A stretch of 64,000 bases of DNA, taken from NCBI GenBank assembly GCA_011037195.1, contig JAAEAF010003749.1, positions 62,001 to 126,000 of the forward strand, written 5' to 3'. A model generated the notes under the pieces. The model ran no database searches. It was not told where the DNA came from and saw nothing but the letters and a program-made list of their open reading frames with translations. Source of the DNA: Triatoma infestans. Taxonomy: Eukaryota > Arthropoda > Insecta > Hemiptera > Reduviidae. Position 1 is the stretch's first letter, and each line of letters starts with the position of its first letter. Position numbers and translations under genes: made by a program. Positions 23,903 through 34,449 of the stretch are shown in pieces.

Positions 23903-24487
23903 TTGTCTCAGCACAACAAAGTTCGGCTATTATGGGTGCCGGGGCATAAGAGGATTAAAGGTAACGAAATAGCCGACCAACTGGCCAGGGAGGGAGCGAA
24001 TACTCTCTTCTGTGGGCCGGAACCTGTTCTGGGAATAGCCAAAAGCATGGCGTGGGCGTCTCTGAGAGAATGGACTCGGAGAGAGCATAATCGTCACTGG
24101 CGGCTAAGTACTGGGGCAAAACACGGCAAAATGGTCATGCCAGAGCTGTGTAGAAGAAGAACAGAGACACGCTGGGTCTAAGCAGGTATCAGATTTCTCT
24201 GATAACAGGCCTGTTTACTGGGCATGGTAGGTTCAAGAAACATCTGCACAAGGTGGGATTGGTGGATATAGAGCCCTTGCAGACTGTGCCAGGAGGAGAA
24301 GGAGACGGCCTCTCATCTGCTATTTGATTGCGTTACAATCGGCAGATTGCGGTACGAGATCTTCGGCACGATGAGACCGGAGGAGATTGGACTCCAAGAA
24401 GGACTGGTGGGCAAGGTTCTGGACCTCATGAAGAGGGGTTCTTCCATAGGTTCACTGAATAAGAAAACCAATGTTTATAATTTTTAA
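23903..24487 (+). pseudogene. Non-LTR retrotransposon RNase H and C-terminal tail (ro intron 1)
   Basis: Frame 1 (23903-24180) reads VRLLWVPGHKRIKGNEIADQ, then LAREGA and FCGPEP: an RNase H domain end with WVPGH and GNExAD motifs. A frameshift then gives GLSRYQISLITGLFTGHGRF and KKHLHKVGL. A second shift at about 24290 gives EEKETASHLLFDC, the conserved Cys/His knuckle, and runs on to a stop near 24487. Together this is the end of an ORF2 protein of an RNase H-bearing non-LTR clade (Jockey/I-like). Upstream sequence is plain AT-rich DNA, so the copy is 5'-truncated just before 23903. Confidence 0.85.
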
Positions 24488-25437
24488 AGGCATTTCTTGT
24501 TTTAACAAAAATGAAGAATTTTGTAACGAATATTCCGTTTAAAGAAAGAAATTCTTTATTCCAAAGTCCAATGACAACTCAAAAAGACAAAGAATTTATT
24601 GAAGTTTGCCAAAAAAATAAAAATTAGATCACCACAAAAATCGAATCCTACGAATCGAATCTTGTCTAAAATTGTGTGCCCAGCCAAAAAACAAAATTAG
24701 CTTAATTAGAACATGGCCAGATTTGTTACAAGTGCTATTACTTTCATTTACCACCGCTATGGACCGATTTCATACTCATATGCAAATTATGCAATTTAAC
24801 TCAAAACAACTTATCTTCGTGGAATTTTTATTCCATCATTAGGAACTAATTAACCAGTATTCTAGTTATAACACTACAAATACAAATATGACACAATACA
24901 CATAAACAAATACTAATTTATAATTTTGAAAGATAACCTCTAAAATAATTTTTATATTCTCTTAGATAGACGCGTGTGAATGTGTTCTGTATGAACGATG
25001 TGCCGTGGAGAGGGATCAATGTCTGCCGGAGATGGCACTTCTGATCGTGCTTCTGTCTTTTTGCACGATGTACATAATGGAAATATGGCTTATAAATTGG
25101 AGCCACCGTTATCGGTGGGCGGGCTGAGCGGAGCTTTGGCACCCCGGCCCCTGTGAAGTTGGATGAAGAAAATGGACGCTTTAATTTAAGGAACAGGTGT
25201 ATTAGAAGGTAATAATTTACTACAAGATAACAAAGAGATAATCACACATAGTGTTGGGTGTATGGCGACAGCCAAGACAAAAAAAAAACAATAATAATGA
25301 AATAAAAGAATCAATACGGTCAATTGGAGCTTGAGTTCCTAACACTCTTAATGATGCTTTCCAAATTCAATTTAGATACAAATAAAATTCACCCATAATT
25401 TCTAAAAGAATTATCAAATACACAAAATTATGAAATA
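24488..25437. other. ro intron 1: AT-rich DNA with a small GC-rich island
   Basis: Most is AT-rich without features. About 24985-25150 is notably GC-rich, with GGGCGGGCTGAGCGG and CACCCCGGCCCC. Open frames there show no recognisable domain. Confidence 0.45.
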
Positions 25438-25700
25438 GCATCAGAGACATTTTCCGTGATAGCCGGCTTCATTTGGTGGTCATCGACCGGTTTCGGGCGT
25501 TCGCCCATCTTCAGGATGCGTTAGTCAGACACTTGCACAGAGCAAATTCAGTTTACATACAGAGTGTCTGACAAACGCTTCTTGAAGATGGGCGAACGCC
25601 CGAAACCGGTCGATGACCACAAAATGAAGCAGGCTATCACGGAAAATGTCTCTGATGCTTTCCAGCTTTGCGCAACCAACACCACAACAATTATGAAATA
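25426..25700 (-). mobile_element. Family A foldback element A-3 with 12-bp target duplication
   Basis: The element at 25438-25688 lies between AATTATGAAATA at 25426-25437 and 25689-25700. The antisense arm starts TCAGAGACATTTTCCGTG after a short leader. The sense arm has CTTGAAGATGGGCGAACGCC, CGAAACCGGTCGATGACC, ACAAAATGAAGCAGGC and ends GCGCAACCAACACCACAAC. The central spacer is only about 50 bp. This is one of the least diverged copies. Confidence 0.88.
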
Positions 25701-26319
25701 ACCTTAATGAAATTCTACAATTAATAACAAAACAACAAACACCACACGACAATTTACCCAAGTCTTCAAATAGAAAATGTTTCAACAAATTAAAAAAGTT
25801 TTTAAATTTCAACTGCATAAACCGCCTCAACAACAAGCGATTCCTTTTTCCGTGACAACAAAGAACACGCCCTGCAAAGCCAATATTAACCAATATGAGG
25901 AATGCATATTCTCCAACAATATAGATATCATGAAATTAGGATATGAATTCTTGATCTAAATTATCTAACAAATAGATATCATTAAATGAAGTCTTGATCT
26001 AATTTATACTGTAGATATGGACTTGTAAAGTTACCGTGAGAATAGATCTCCTGCACTTGAGCGTTGGCTGTATGGTTGCCAAGAAGAAGAAGAAGAAGAA
26101 AAAATTATATATTAATTATTATACATATCAAAATTCGGAAAACTTATCCCTAGATAAAGAATTCAATAATAAAGATTCTGGAGAACAAACAAAACTTGTC
26201 GATCCAGCATCACATTCTTGATTTTTATTCATTTTACTATTACTTCCTAACAAGAAGTATTGTAATCAAGTCAAATTTTCGATATCGAGTTTTCATGATT
26301 TTTTGCTTCTTTTTTTCTT
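25701..26319. other. ro intron 1: AT-rich DNA, AAG repeat, family C end
   Basis: An (AAG)n run lies at 26083-26102. At about 26240-26300 is a reverse family C right end (TTACTTCCTAACAAGAAGTA, TCAAATTTTCGATATCGAGT) that stops where the hairpin element at 26320 begins. Confidence 0.55.
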
Positions 26320-26665
26320 TTTTTGTAAAGTTTATTGCACAATTTGATAATTTATAAAATTCTTATGTAGGGAAAATGAGTAAAAAAATTCTAAACTAGA
26401 TTTTTCATCTAAATAATTAGCCAATCACAATGTAGAACTGAATGTGAAATGTGGATGTATGTTAGGCCAATCAGAAGGAAATTTGAAATTATCATATGGA
26501 CCACAACCACATTTGACATCTTCACTTCTACACTGTGATTGGCTAATTATTTATACCTAATTATTTCTATGAAAAAACTAGTTTAGAATTTTTCTTACTA
26601 ATTTTCCCTCCGCAGGTATTTTATAAATTATCAAATTGTGCAATAAAATTTTTTATTAAAAAAAA
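26320..26665. mobile_element. Hairpin MITE, arms about 120-130 bp (ro intron 1)
   Basis: The left arm (about 26328-26450) and right arm (about 26515-26655) are inverted copies. TTGCACAATTTGATAATTTA pairs with TAAATTATCAAATTGTGCAA, and TAATTAGCCAATCACA pairs with TGTGATTGGCTAATTA. The loop is about 60 bp. It has no coding capacity, and its position inside a family C end suggests insertion into it. A clear target duplication could not be set because both flanks are T/A runs. Confidence 0.8.
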
Positions 26666-28060
26666 ATGCAAAACCTCAAGTTATTTCTAGCATAATATTT
26701 ACTGTTATATATAATTAATGTGAGGTATAAAGGAAAAATTAGTAATTTTGTTCCATTGTTGAAAAAGAATGCAAAAAAGAATTAAGCAGCACCATTTTGT
26801 ATTTGGACGTTTACAATAATGAAATAAAATAAAATTGATGTCAAACACCTATAAAAATTTCTCCAAGGAATTCATAATATTTAGTTAAAAAACTTTTCTA
26901 GTCCTGGAGTTTTTAGCCATTCATTATATTAATTTTATGTATGTGCCGCAGTCCACAAAGTATTGAAAGAGTACTATAAAGATAGAAAATTACGTAAACG
27001 CCAATGCAATTAAAATTTTCTGTTTTATATAATTAATGTGAGATACGAAAGAAAAATTTTCATTCATTTGAATTTTCATTCTATTGCTGAAGAAGAAGGC
27101 AAAAGAGAATTAGATAGAAATGCAAGATCCAATCCGCCATTTTATATTTGGCCGTTTACACTAATAGATGTGTGGTAAGTACTGCTACACTGTTACTTTT
27201 GCATGTTTTCTATTTCTCCGAAAAATTGTAAAATCTCTGGATGAAAACAGGAATTCTGTTTGGGAAACTGATTTTGCCGATCATTCTGGGGTAGGTTCTT
27301 CACTTACACATTAACACATATTGAAATGCTCGGAAATACTTGAAATTTGCATTAACTATTATAATATAGGGGCCGGCCGGTTCTACGCAAACTTTCTGGG
27401 CGCGGCCACCACTTGAAATTAAATGTGTATTCAAACTGTTAATTAACATTATAATAATATTCTTAATTAATACCTTATTTAATGATTATTGAAGTTAATT
27501 AACATAATACACATGATAATTAATAAGTTTTCAGAAAAAGGGAAAGAATATACTGAGATTAGTGACTGAGATTAATACAATATACTGAGCGAGTGAAGAT
27601 AGTAAATTTAAGCACCCCCATGGACGAGTGGGATTTCTCAAGGTTCGGCCCGAAGATGCCAAGCCTTGAGGAAATCCCGCTCTGTATGGCAGTTTCCTCG
27701 AGGCCGCGGAGGAGTCGAGAGACTGAAAAATCCCGAAGGAAATTCAATTCTTTATGGCCTTGTGGCCGGATTTTCCCGCCCTCTTTATCACGTGTGTGGT
27801 TTGATGCTCAGTCGGCCTGGAGGCTTCACACCGATCATGCCTCGTGAATTTTTAACCTCCGGGCCATTCATCCGAGCGCATGCAAATGAGCCTTGCTTGT
27901 GGCAAAGACTACAATGATCGTAATTAAAAGGAAACCGCTTTACTTGAGACTGCAAGAAAAATTGAAAGAAATAGACACAAACAAGACTAAAGATGATGTT
28001 ATTAAAAAAAATTAACAACGTGAGAAAGTAAAAAAATCAAAGAATCTTTGAAGTCAGGAG
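26666..28060. other. ro intron 1: direct repeat of about 130 bp and GC-rich islands
   Basis: Segments 26700-26820 and 27017-27168 are diverged direct repeats (both contain TATATAATTAATGTGAG and a CCATTTTxTATTTGGxCGTTTACA block). GC-rich islands sit at 27369-27412 (GGGGCCGGCCGG) and 27610-27900 (with GGCCGCGGAGG and an octamer-like ATGCAAAT at about 27882). Open frames across the latter have no recognised domain. Confidence 0.45.
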
Positions 28061-28500
28061 CGTCTACAGATTCTGTGTACAAGCCCAAGTTGTAGTATTT
28101 CTAAATGTTGAGGTAAGGGTATATTGATACACCAAACACTTCTTTACGCCTTTTCTTGCGAATGCAATCCCATGCAACTATACAACCAACAACCGCTAAA
28201 ATATTGTCATCCATTGATGCCATAATTGCGGAACGACGAGAAACTTTGGACTGACGTCTACACAGAATGCGTTGACCTGGAGAAAATCATCAAGGCCTAT
28301 TGCTAGAGGATTTCCTTGAGGAAAATACTCATCGTGTGTATCCAAGGGTTCGATAGAGGAATTCCTCAAGGAAATCCTGGAGGCTTTTTCCTTGAGGATT
28401 TCCTCTAAGTGTTTGGCTACCTTTATGGGGTTACCATTTCTCATTGCTGATCAATTAAGCCCACCTCTCTATAATGACGTAATGTCCGCATCCTTAATTT
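28061..28500 (-). pseudogene. Possible Harbinger-like N-terminal scrap, uncertain
   Basis: On the minus strand about 28222-28085 reads MASMDDNILAVVGCIVAWDC then IRKKRRKE and a YPYLNI segment, after which the frame stops. An N-terminal hydrophobic run followed by a basic RKKRRK run and a Y/P-x-L segment recalls PIF/Harbinger transposase-derived nucleases, but no catalytic motif is present. Upstream on the same strand (28225-28444) a different open frame covers repeated CCTTGAGGAA palindromes. Other explanations are open. Confidence 0.25.
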
Positions 28501-29183
28501 CAGCCATATCAATATTCTTTCTTTTTAAAGTAAAGGTCATCATTTTAGCAAAATTCCGAGAAAAATAATATTTTTGAGCCTCGCTCCAATTTTTAGAATA
28601 AATGTTGAAGAGTAAAATAAAACTTTCCTCATTGTGGAAATTGGATATAATTCTGTTTCATATGAGTAAATATAACATCACAACTTTGAAATTTTGCGAA
28701 AAGTTTAATTTTGGAAGTTAAAATATATTTTATTTTGATGTGACAAAAATGGAATTACCTAAAAGAAATTATTAAATTCCCTTTGGTCTAAAAAACCGCT
28801 TGAATTCAGCCAGCATTATGGGAAATATAATAAAAATTATTCAGTGAAATACAATATTTGGAAATTGAATGTTTACAACATTGTCAAAAGTAATAATTAA
28901 ATTATCGTAAAAGAAGAACTGTCGACTATATCAGGCACACCTGTAGTTCTTTACATACGTTTACAAAAAGATTATAAAAATATGTATTTCTCCACAAGTT
29001 ATATTTAATACAGCGAAATTAAGAACAGTACAGTTGATATCATACGAACTACATGTGAGTAAAACATCCTGAATTAGGCTCATAAAAGTATGTTATGTTT
29101 CGGTTTCTGGAGCATAACAAGATACTATTCATTATTATTTGTATTAATTTTTTGACGGTTTCTTTTCTATTTCCATTGATTAT
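28501..29183. other. ro intron 1: AT-rich DNA, no recognised feature
   Basis: No coding, RNA or transposon signal was recognised. Confidence 0.5.
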
Positions 29184-29484
29184 TAATATCGGAGTTGTTG
29201 TGGTGGTTGGTTCCGCAGAGCTGGAAAGCATCAGAGACATTTTCCGTGGAAGCCTGCTTCATTTTGTGGTCATCGACCGGTTTCGGGCGTTCGCCCATCT
29301 TCAGGATACGTTTTTTAGACAGTGTGACAACACTGTGAGTGTGAAAAACTAAGGTTGCTCTGTGCAAGTCTGTGTTGTCACACTGTCTAAAAAACGCATC
29401 CTGAAGATGGGCGAACGCCCGAAACCGATCGATGACCACAAAATGAACCAGGCTACCACGGAAAATGTCTCTAATATCGGAGTT
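29184..29484 (+). mobile_element. Family A foldback element A-4 with 13-bp target duplication
   Basis: The element at 29197-29471 is flanked by TAATATCGGAGTT at 29184-29196 and 29472-29484. Orientation is opposite to A-2, A-3, A-5 and A-6: the constant end (GGAAAATGTCTC) is on the right. The left arm begins GTTGTGGTGGTTGGTTCCGC. Arms pair over about 135 bp around a short centre (CACTGTGAGTGTGAAAAAC). It is very little diverged, and it lies in ro intron 1. Confidence 0.9.
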
Positions 29485-29789
29485 TCTAAACGCAGGCCCG
29501 TCTCACGCGTAGCTCTTGAGCCGGCCCTCAGTATATGATTGGCTAAATTTATTTTACTGCTCATTTTTGAACTTCCATTGTTACGATTCACGAGCCACCA
29601 CTACATACAATTAAAGAATTTCTAAAATTTTACCACAACATTTTTTAGTCAAACTCTTTTTAAAATAAATTTACAAGTCTGTTCATTCAAAGTGAATCTT
29701 TAGTCTTTGTGGAATATGTGTCCATGAGTTGTCAACATAACTCTAAAACACAAGATCGCTGAATCCAAACTTGATTGATATGCTCACAG

Positions 29790-30060
29790 AAAATCCGAAA
29801 AATAACAAGTTTTTATTAAAATCGCTCAACCGGAAGTATCATAGTAACTTTTGCCAAATTTATCGAAACGGCTCTGACGATTTCCTTCAAACTCGTATAT
29901 CAATTAAATAGATAAAGTTCTACAATTTTATGTTATTTTCCGGGAAAATTCATGTTTGTGGTGTTGTGAAAGAAGCTGCGTCAATAGACTCACTTCCGGT
30001 TGACACATACCCAACAGTTATTCGACAATTTGGCCAACTATAATATATCCTAACTTGGAA
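29790..30060 (-). mobile_element. Family C element fragment (ro intron 1)
   Basis: Blocks include AAATCGCTCAACCGGAAGT, ACGGCTCTGACGATTTCCTT, TTTTCCGGGAAAATTCATG and a second CACTTCCGGTTGAC. Ends are missing. Confidence 0.6.
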
Positions 30061-30169
30061 AACATTGTGTCAATTAGAAAAGTCAGAATTGCAAGAAGAC
30101 AAAGTTGTATGACAGTTTCACACCACATTAAACCTTTATGTTACGGAGATATATGAAGAAAGATTGCTC

Positions 30170-30320
30170 TCTTAGAGTATCTCTTCCTAGGAGCCTCTAC
30201 AGCTCACTTGTCCGGTGATGGACAGTGTTGTCTTGTAGCTAAAGAACACTGCTCTGAGGCCGGCAGTACACTGAAAAGTCTCCGTGGTGGACACAATAGA
30301 TCTTTCAGACCGCAACGCAA
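30170..30320 (+). mobile_element. tRNA-derived SINE copy 5, 5'-truncated (ro intron 1)
   Basis: It contains only the body: TCTCTTCCTAGGAGCCTC, CTTGTCCGGTGATGGACAG, AAAGAACACTGCTCTGAGGC, CGGCAGTACACTGA and TCTTTCAGACCGC. The tRNA-like head is absent. Confidence 0.8.
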
Positions 30321-30957
30321 TAATCTTCTTTAAATAAATACAAAAAAATAGCAGAAAAAAATGTTCGATTTATTGTGAAAAGATTTGTAGTGACCACAAA
30401 AATGCAAAACAAAAAGTAGATAGGTGCCTAAATATGCAGATAACTGTACAACTTCAGCCTAAACAAAAATGATTTTTTTTAAAACAACTGTAGGTATTTT
30501 ACGCGCCATTATATTACTAGTATTTTAGCGGTAATTCACATTTAGCTGAGTTCTTGGTTTCTAATTAACGTGCCTCTCTGACGAGAATCAAAGTAAACCT
30601 TCTTGCAAATGCCTGATGTCTTGTGAAGTTTATCTTAACAAACTATTTTAAATTCTATCAACGATTTTCAAAAGTAAAACAAAGAACATAAGTTTAATAC
30701 CATAGTTTAATACCATAGTAGAATTAAATGAAACTGTTAATTTAACTTAAAGATATGCTCCAAATGTTGGACCGTTTTGTAATGGAAATGTAAGTGATCT
30801 TTATCAAAACAGGAATTTTTAAAGGAAATGATGGCAGACGTAAATCTGTAAAGAAGACGTAGATCTGTCTTTACCGGCATCCAGGTTTAAAGGATTGAGG
30901 AATTCTTTTTAAGGAAATAATCTTTAAATTAGAGAAAAGTATGAGTTAGAGACTTAC

Positions 30958-31369
30958 AGAAAGCAGTGAGCCCAGGCGGAAATGGATGATGTGGTGCAGC
31001 GACGAAAGGTCTCAAGAGAAGGTGAGCTGCAGCGGGCGAGCCACTTTGCGAACCGTACCTACGGCCTGCAGGGGCTGCCACACTCACCGAACTGACTGCA
31101 TCGGTTGCTGATGTCACTGACCCGCCGCCGACAACCGGTGTTCGCCGTCCCACTAACGAACTCCATTCTTGGTATCCAGTCCTTGCTAATCTTTTCCCCT
31201 CGCCTCTTCCTTCTCCCTCTTCGTCGTCTTCATCCTCCTCATTATCATTGTTGTTCTCCAAATGACCGTACAATCGTTTGAAAAATTCTCTGGGCGAAGA
31301 AGGGGTCGGTCTGGGAATGTTTTTGGTTGCGGAAGTGGTAATGGTTGTTGGTTCACAAGTCTCTGCCAT
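30958..31369 (-). CDS. ro: rough exon 1: N-terminal region of homeodomain protein
   Basis: This exon encodes residues 1-137 plus the first base of codon 138. The start is the first ATG after an in-frame upstream TAG; its context (GAGATGG) has G at -3 and +4. An upstream in-frame GTG is not used in this call. Visible parts are a Ser/Thr/Pro-rich leader, a motif SPREFFKRLYGHLE at residues 25-38, a strongly acidic Asn/Glu/Asp run at about 39-57, then a Gly/Ser/Ala/Val-rich linker and a Pro/His-rich stretch near the end. I believe other insect Rough proteins carry a similar short aromatic motif near the N-terminus, but that is from memory. The donor is TTCT|GTAAGT, with GT at 30957-30956. The exon is much more GC-rich than its surroundings, as expected for real coding sequence here. 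Confidence 0.88.
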
Positions 31370-31640
31370 CTCAGTCACAAAACCTGAAAACCACTTCTGA
31401 CCACGTTTAGCGAGCGCCGTCTGGCCGCCACCCCTCTATCACAACAACCACCCCCTTCAAATGTAAACGATCACTGCCGATTGAACACGATCATTCACGA
31501 CACTTCAAATTACTATTTTCATTGTTAATTATGTATTTATTACAATTTTCTAACTGTAAATTGACACTTATGTAGGAAGTAAGACGATGTAAACTGTTGT
31601 AAGACGATGTATTTTAATAGTGTCATATTGTCGACACTGA
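31370..31640. other. Upstream flank of ro coding exon 1
   Basis: On the minus strand this precedes the ro ATG. A GC-rich part (31400-31450) gives way to AT-rich DNA. A candidate acceptor (TTTTCAG|G) lies 14 bases before the ATG, so part of the 5' untranslated region may come from a distant exon. No TATA or initiator could be assigned. Confidence 0.35.
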
Positions 31641-32030
31641 CTTTTTTACTGGAATAGAAATTTTGAAGTTCAGAACAAAAAAATTGTTTTATCGAATATT
31701 CTGGACGGGTTTGTGTGTGTGTGTGTGTGTGTGCATGTATTTGTCTGTTTGTTCACAAAATATCAAAAAAGAAGGCAGCAATAAACTCAAGCTTGATATT
31801 TCATTGAGGTACCATCATTGCAACCAACATCGAGATTTCGGTCAGTGTCAACCGAAATATAACATTACAAAATGGTTTTTCTAATTTTCGCGATTTTCTT
31901 GAAAATGGCTCACATAATTTTCCTTAAATTTCGCATCCACAATACCTAATTAACACGTCATACTTGTCATTATTTATTTGAAACACTTTTCCAAGTAAAC
32001 TGATTTTTAATTCAGTTCTGGGAAACTGGA
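31641..32030 (-). mobile_element. Family C element fragment with (TG)n run
   Basis: A GT run at 31710-31732 is followed by TTGTTCACAAAATATC, AAGCTTGATATTTCATTGAGG, AACCGAAATATA and a TTTTCTTGAAAATGGCTC block, then TTATTTGAAACACTTTTCC. This is the reverse-orientation order of family C. Confidence 0.6.
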
Positions 32031-32486
32031 CTCCAATGTTCTTGTTTCCCACTACTATTACAGAGGGCTCTAGTGACGCTGACATTTAATGTAGACACAT
32101 TCAGGTAGACCAACAAGTAAAATGCACTTATATTTATATATTATGCTAAGGATAACAGCAGTTCAAAATGCAGAATACCAAATTTTGAAAGGTAATTGTC
32201 ATTTTTGTATTGGGCATTTACAGTAAGTAATATTTCTGATGAGATTGGAAGTTAATAATAGGCCAGGTGTTGAGGTCAATGCAGAAAACGTTGAACATGT
32301 AATCAATAAAAGCCCAAATACTAGATTTGCGCTGCTGGCTTTTGGACTTCCAAATTCACCAAGTTCTGTAGTTGGTATTGCTATGTGCAACAGAGCCCGA
32401 CCGTGGGTGAAAAAGATCACCAAATGATGATGAGTGAAAAAGAGCGGTAAAATGATGAAAATAATAATCAATAAAAAGAAAAAAAA
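32031..32486. other. Unclassified DNA
   Basis: An open stretch of 62 codons at 32239-32427 (+) has no recognised motif. Its GC content is slightly above background, and I cannot tell an old exon from chance. Confidence 0.35.
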
Positions 32487-33712
32487 ATCTGGTGTGAAAC
32501 ACTCACACGACTTTCTCTTACTGCGAAATAGCAAATTTTCTTCACACTGATAGTTCTTGGTGTTTGAAACTGAAAATTACAGTTTTAAGCAGAAAATTAC
32601 AAAAAACTATCCAGTAACATCGCATTTCCGCTCAACCGATTATCTTCAAACTGGGAATTTTGGCAATTTATATAATTCTAATTAATATTATTTAGTTGAC
32701 AGAATTGTTTAGGACATTGCTGAACTAAAATAGCACTTTTGGAGGAACCATAACCCCACCTCTTCCCCAAAAGTGTCCTTAAAAGAATTTCCCCGGAGAA
32801 ATGTTTCAAATAAAAGTTGTAGCTCTTTGTATGTCTAGTTGATTTACGAAAATTAAAAAAAAAAAGCAGTTTTAGAGAAAATGCAGAAAACTGAAAACTA
32901 CTTCAGTAAAGCGCAGTGTCAGTCATCCGATTTTCTTCAAACTTGGGATTTCGACAACATATTTAATTCTAATTAATATTATTTAGATGATAGAATTGTA
33001 TAATCAACTAAGATAGCTGTATAATCAACCATAGAGGCAAACATAACCCCTCCCCCAAAAGCCAGCTTAACTGAATTTTCCCGGAGAAACGTTTCAAATT
33101 AAAGTTGTAGCTCTATCTATGTGTAGTTGATGTATAAAGTTTAAAGAAAATCATTAGAGCCGTTTTCGAGAAAATCACAAAAATTAAAAAAATTATTCAG
33201 TAAAGTGGCACTCCGGGAAAATTCATTTAAGATGGCTTCTGGGGGATGGGTAGGGTTTTGTTTGCCTCTATAGTACTATCTTAGTTGATTATACAATTCT
33301 CTCAACTATATAATTAATTAGAATTAAATATGTTGTCGAAATCCCAAGTTTGAAGAAAATCGGATGACTGAAAGTAGTTTTCAGTTTTCTGCTATTCTCT
33401 CTAAAACTGCTGCAACTATTTTTTCTAAACTTCGTGTATCAACTAGACATACAGGGAGCTACAACTTCTATTGTGCCCGACATCTCTGTCAGATGGGGCG
33501 GTGACAACACCTAAACGGAATATCAAGTTTGAGCTCCCTGCAACTTTTCGTTTTTAAGATATTCTTTTCACACACATCCAACACACACTATATATATATT
33601 TTCTAGAACCACCTTTTTGGACTCAGGGGACCTCAAAACGTGTATTTCCGGTGAAAACTCAATTTCGAAAATCTGGCACGATCGCAATACTTCCATTATT
33701 AGTAAGAGAAAA
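32487..33712 (+). mobile_element. Family C element, copy C2, with internal palindrome
   Basis: The left end is ATCTGGTGTGAAACACTCAC then GACTTTCTCTTACTGC; the right end is CAATACTTCCATTATTAGTA then AGAGAAAA. It holds two forward internal units (about 32600-32900 and 32915-33205), then an inverted partial unit (33215-33490) that is the reverse complement of the second. The element is therefore about 240 bp longer than C1 and C3 and can form a large hairpin at 32930-33490. Confidence 0.75.
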
Positions 33713-34449
33713 TAATAAAGGAAAAAGTAACATCAACAATTGAAATAATAACATTAGCAATGTAGCCTGAATTCTTGAAACAGCATCCAAGCTAAAAATG
33801 TCAATTCGGAATGTTTAATTCGGATAGAGCAGCGTTCCGTCTGCCTAGAGTAGAGTTTGATGGCTCATATGGCATCGCCGTGATGAAGTAATGTTACGAG
33901 CATCACGAGCTTGCCCAACGCAAATAGAACGATTTAGCTGATCAAATTGCTTTTGAACATATAATGACGATTTTGCATCGCTTGAAGGGCAAAAAAAATG
34001 AAGCTATACGTATGCATACATTTTATTATGTATTCATTATTTGCGTTTTAAAAAATAATGTATTTAATCTTTTGAAAATTTTCCCTTGTTAAACTTATTG
34101 AATTTAACTGCGCACTCTTGTGCAAAATCATTAAACTTGCTACGTTGTTCTTGTAATAATGGTTTACATTTATGTACGAAATTTATATTAAAGGCGCTAA
34201 TTTACCCTTCTGCCTCAAGTGAAATTGTTTCTAGATCCGGCGCTGGTGTGCAGCTAAACAAGCCGAGCATGACTTTCAACAAGTACAAAACTAATCTCTT
34301 AAGAACGTCCTCCTTATTAGAATTCTAGTTGGTCCCACCACTCTCTAAACATGAAATTTTTGTTAATGGTTAGTAGGTCTTAATTTAGATAAATATGGTT
34401 AGAATACTTTTATTTAATTTTTAGGGTACTTCTTTGTTCTTTGTGCGCC
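33713..34449. other. Unclassified DNA
   Basis: An open stretch at 34086-34328 (+), and a GC-richer patch at 33820-33940 (GCATCACGAGCTTGCCC), show no recognised family. Confidence 0.4.

Larger units (their letters stand above)
3063..31369 (-). other. ro: rough (ro) homeobox gene, coding span from start to stop codon
   Basis: Three minus-strand exons (30958-31369, 16603-16837, 3063-3246) join into one reading frame of 831 nt, giving 276 residues plus stop. Exon 1 ends one base into a codon and exon 2 supplies the other two (TTG, Leu138). Exon 2 ends two bases into a codon and exon 3 supplies the last (AGG, Arg216). Both introns are GT-AG, about 14.1 and 13.4 kb, and full of transposon remnants. 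Rough is a nuclear homeodomain transcription factor; in Drosophila it acts in the developing eye, specifying photoreceptors R2/R5 and limiting R8 fate. That role is family knowledge and is not shown by this sequence. The transcription start and poly(A) site are not defined here; a 5' untranslated exon upstream of 31369 is possible. Confidence 0.9.

Noticed and set aside
29167..29439. Open frames across family A copies (reading VVIDRFRAFAHLQDAFFRQC)
   Set aside because: The frame is the antisense of the structured arm and appears on both strands of every copy because of the inverted arms; this conservation is explained by the repeat.
31326..31378. GTG upstream of the ro ATG as start codon
   Set aside because: Eukaryotic initiation at GTG is rare, and an in-frame ATG in good context follows three codons later.
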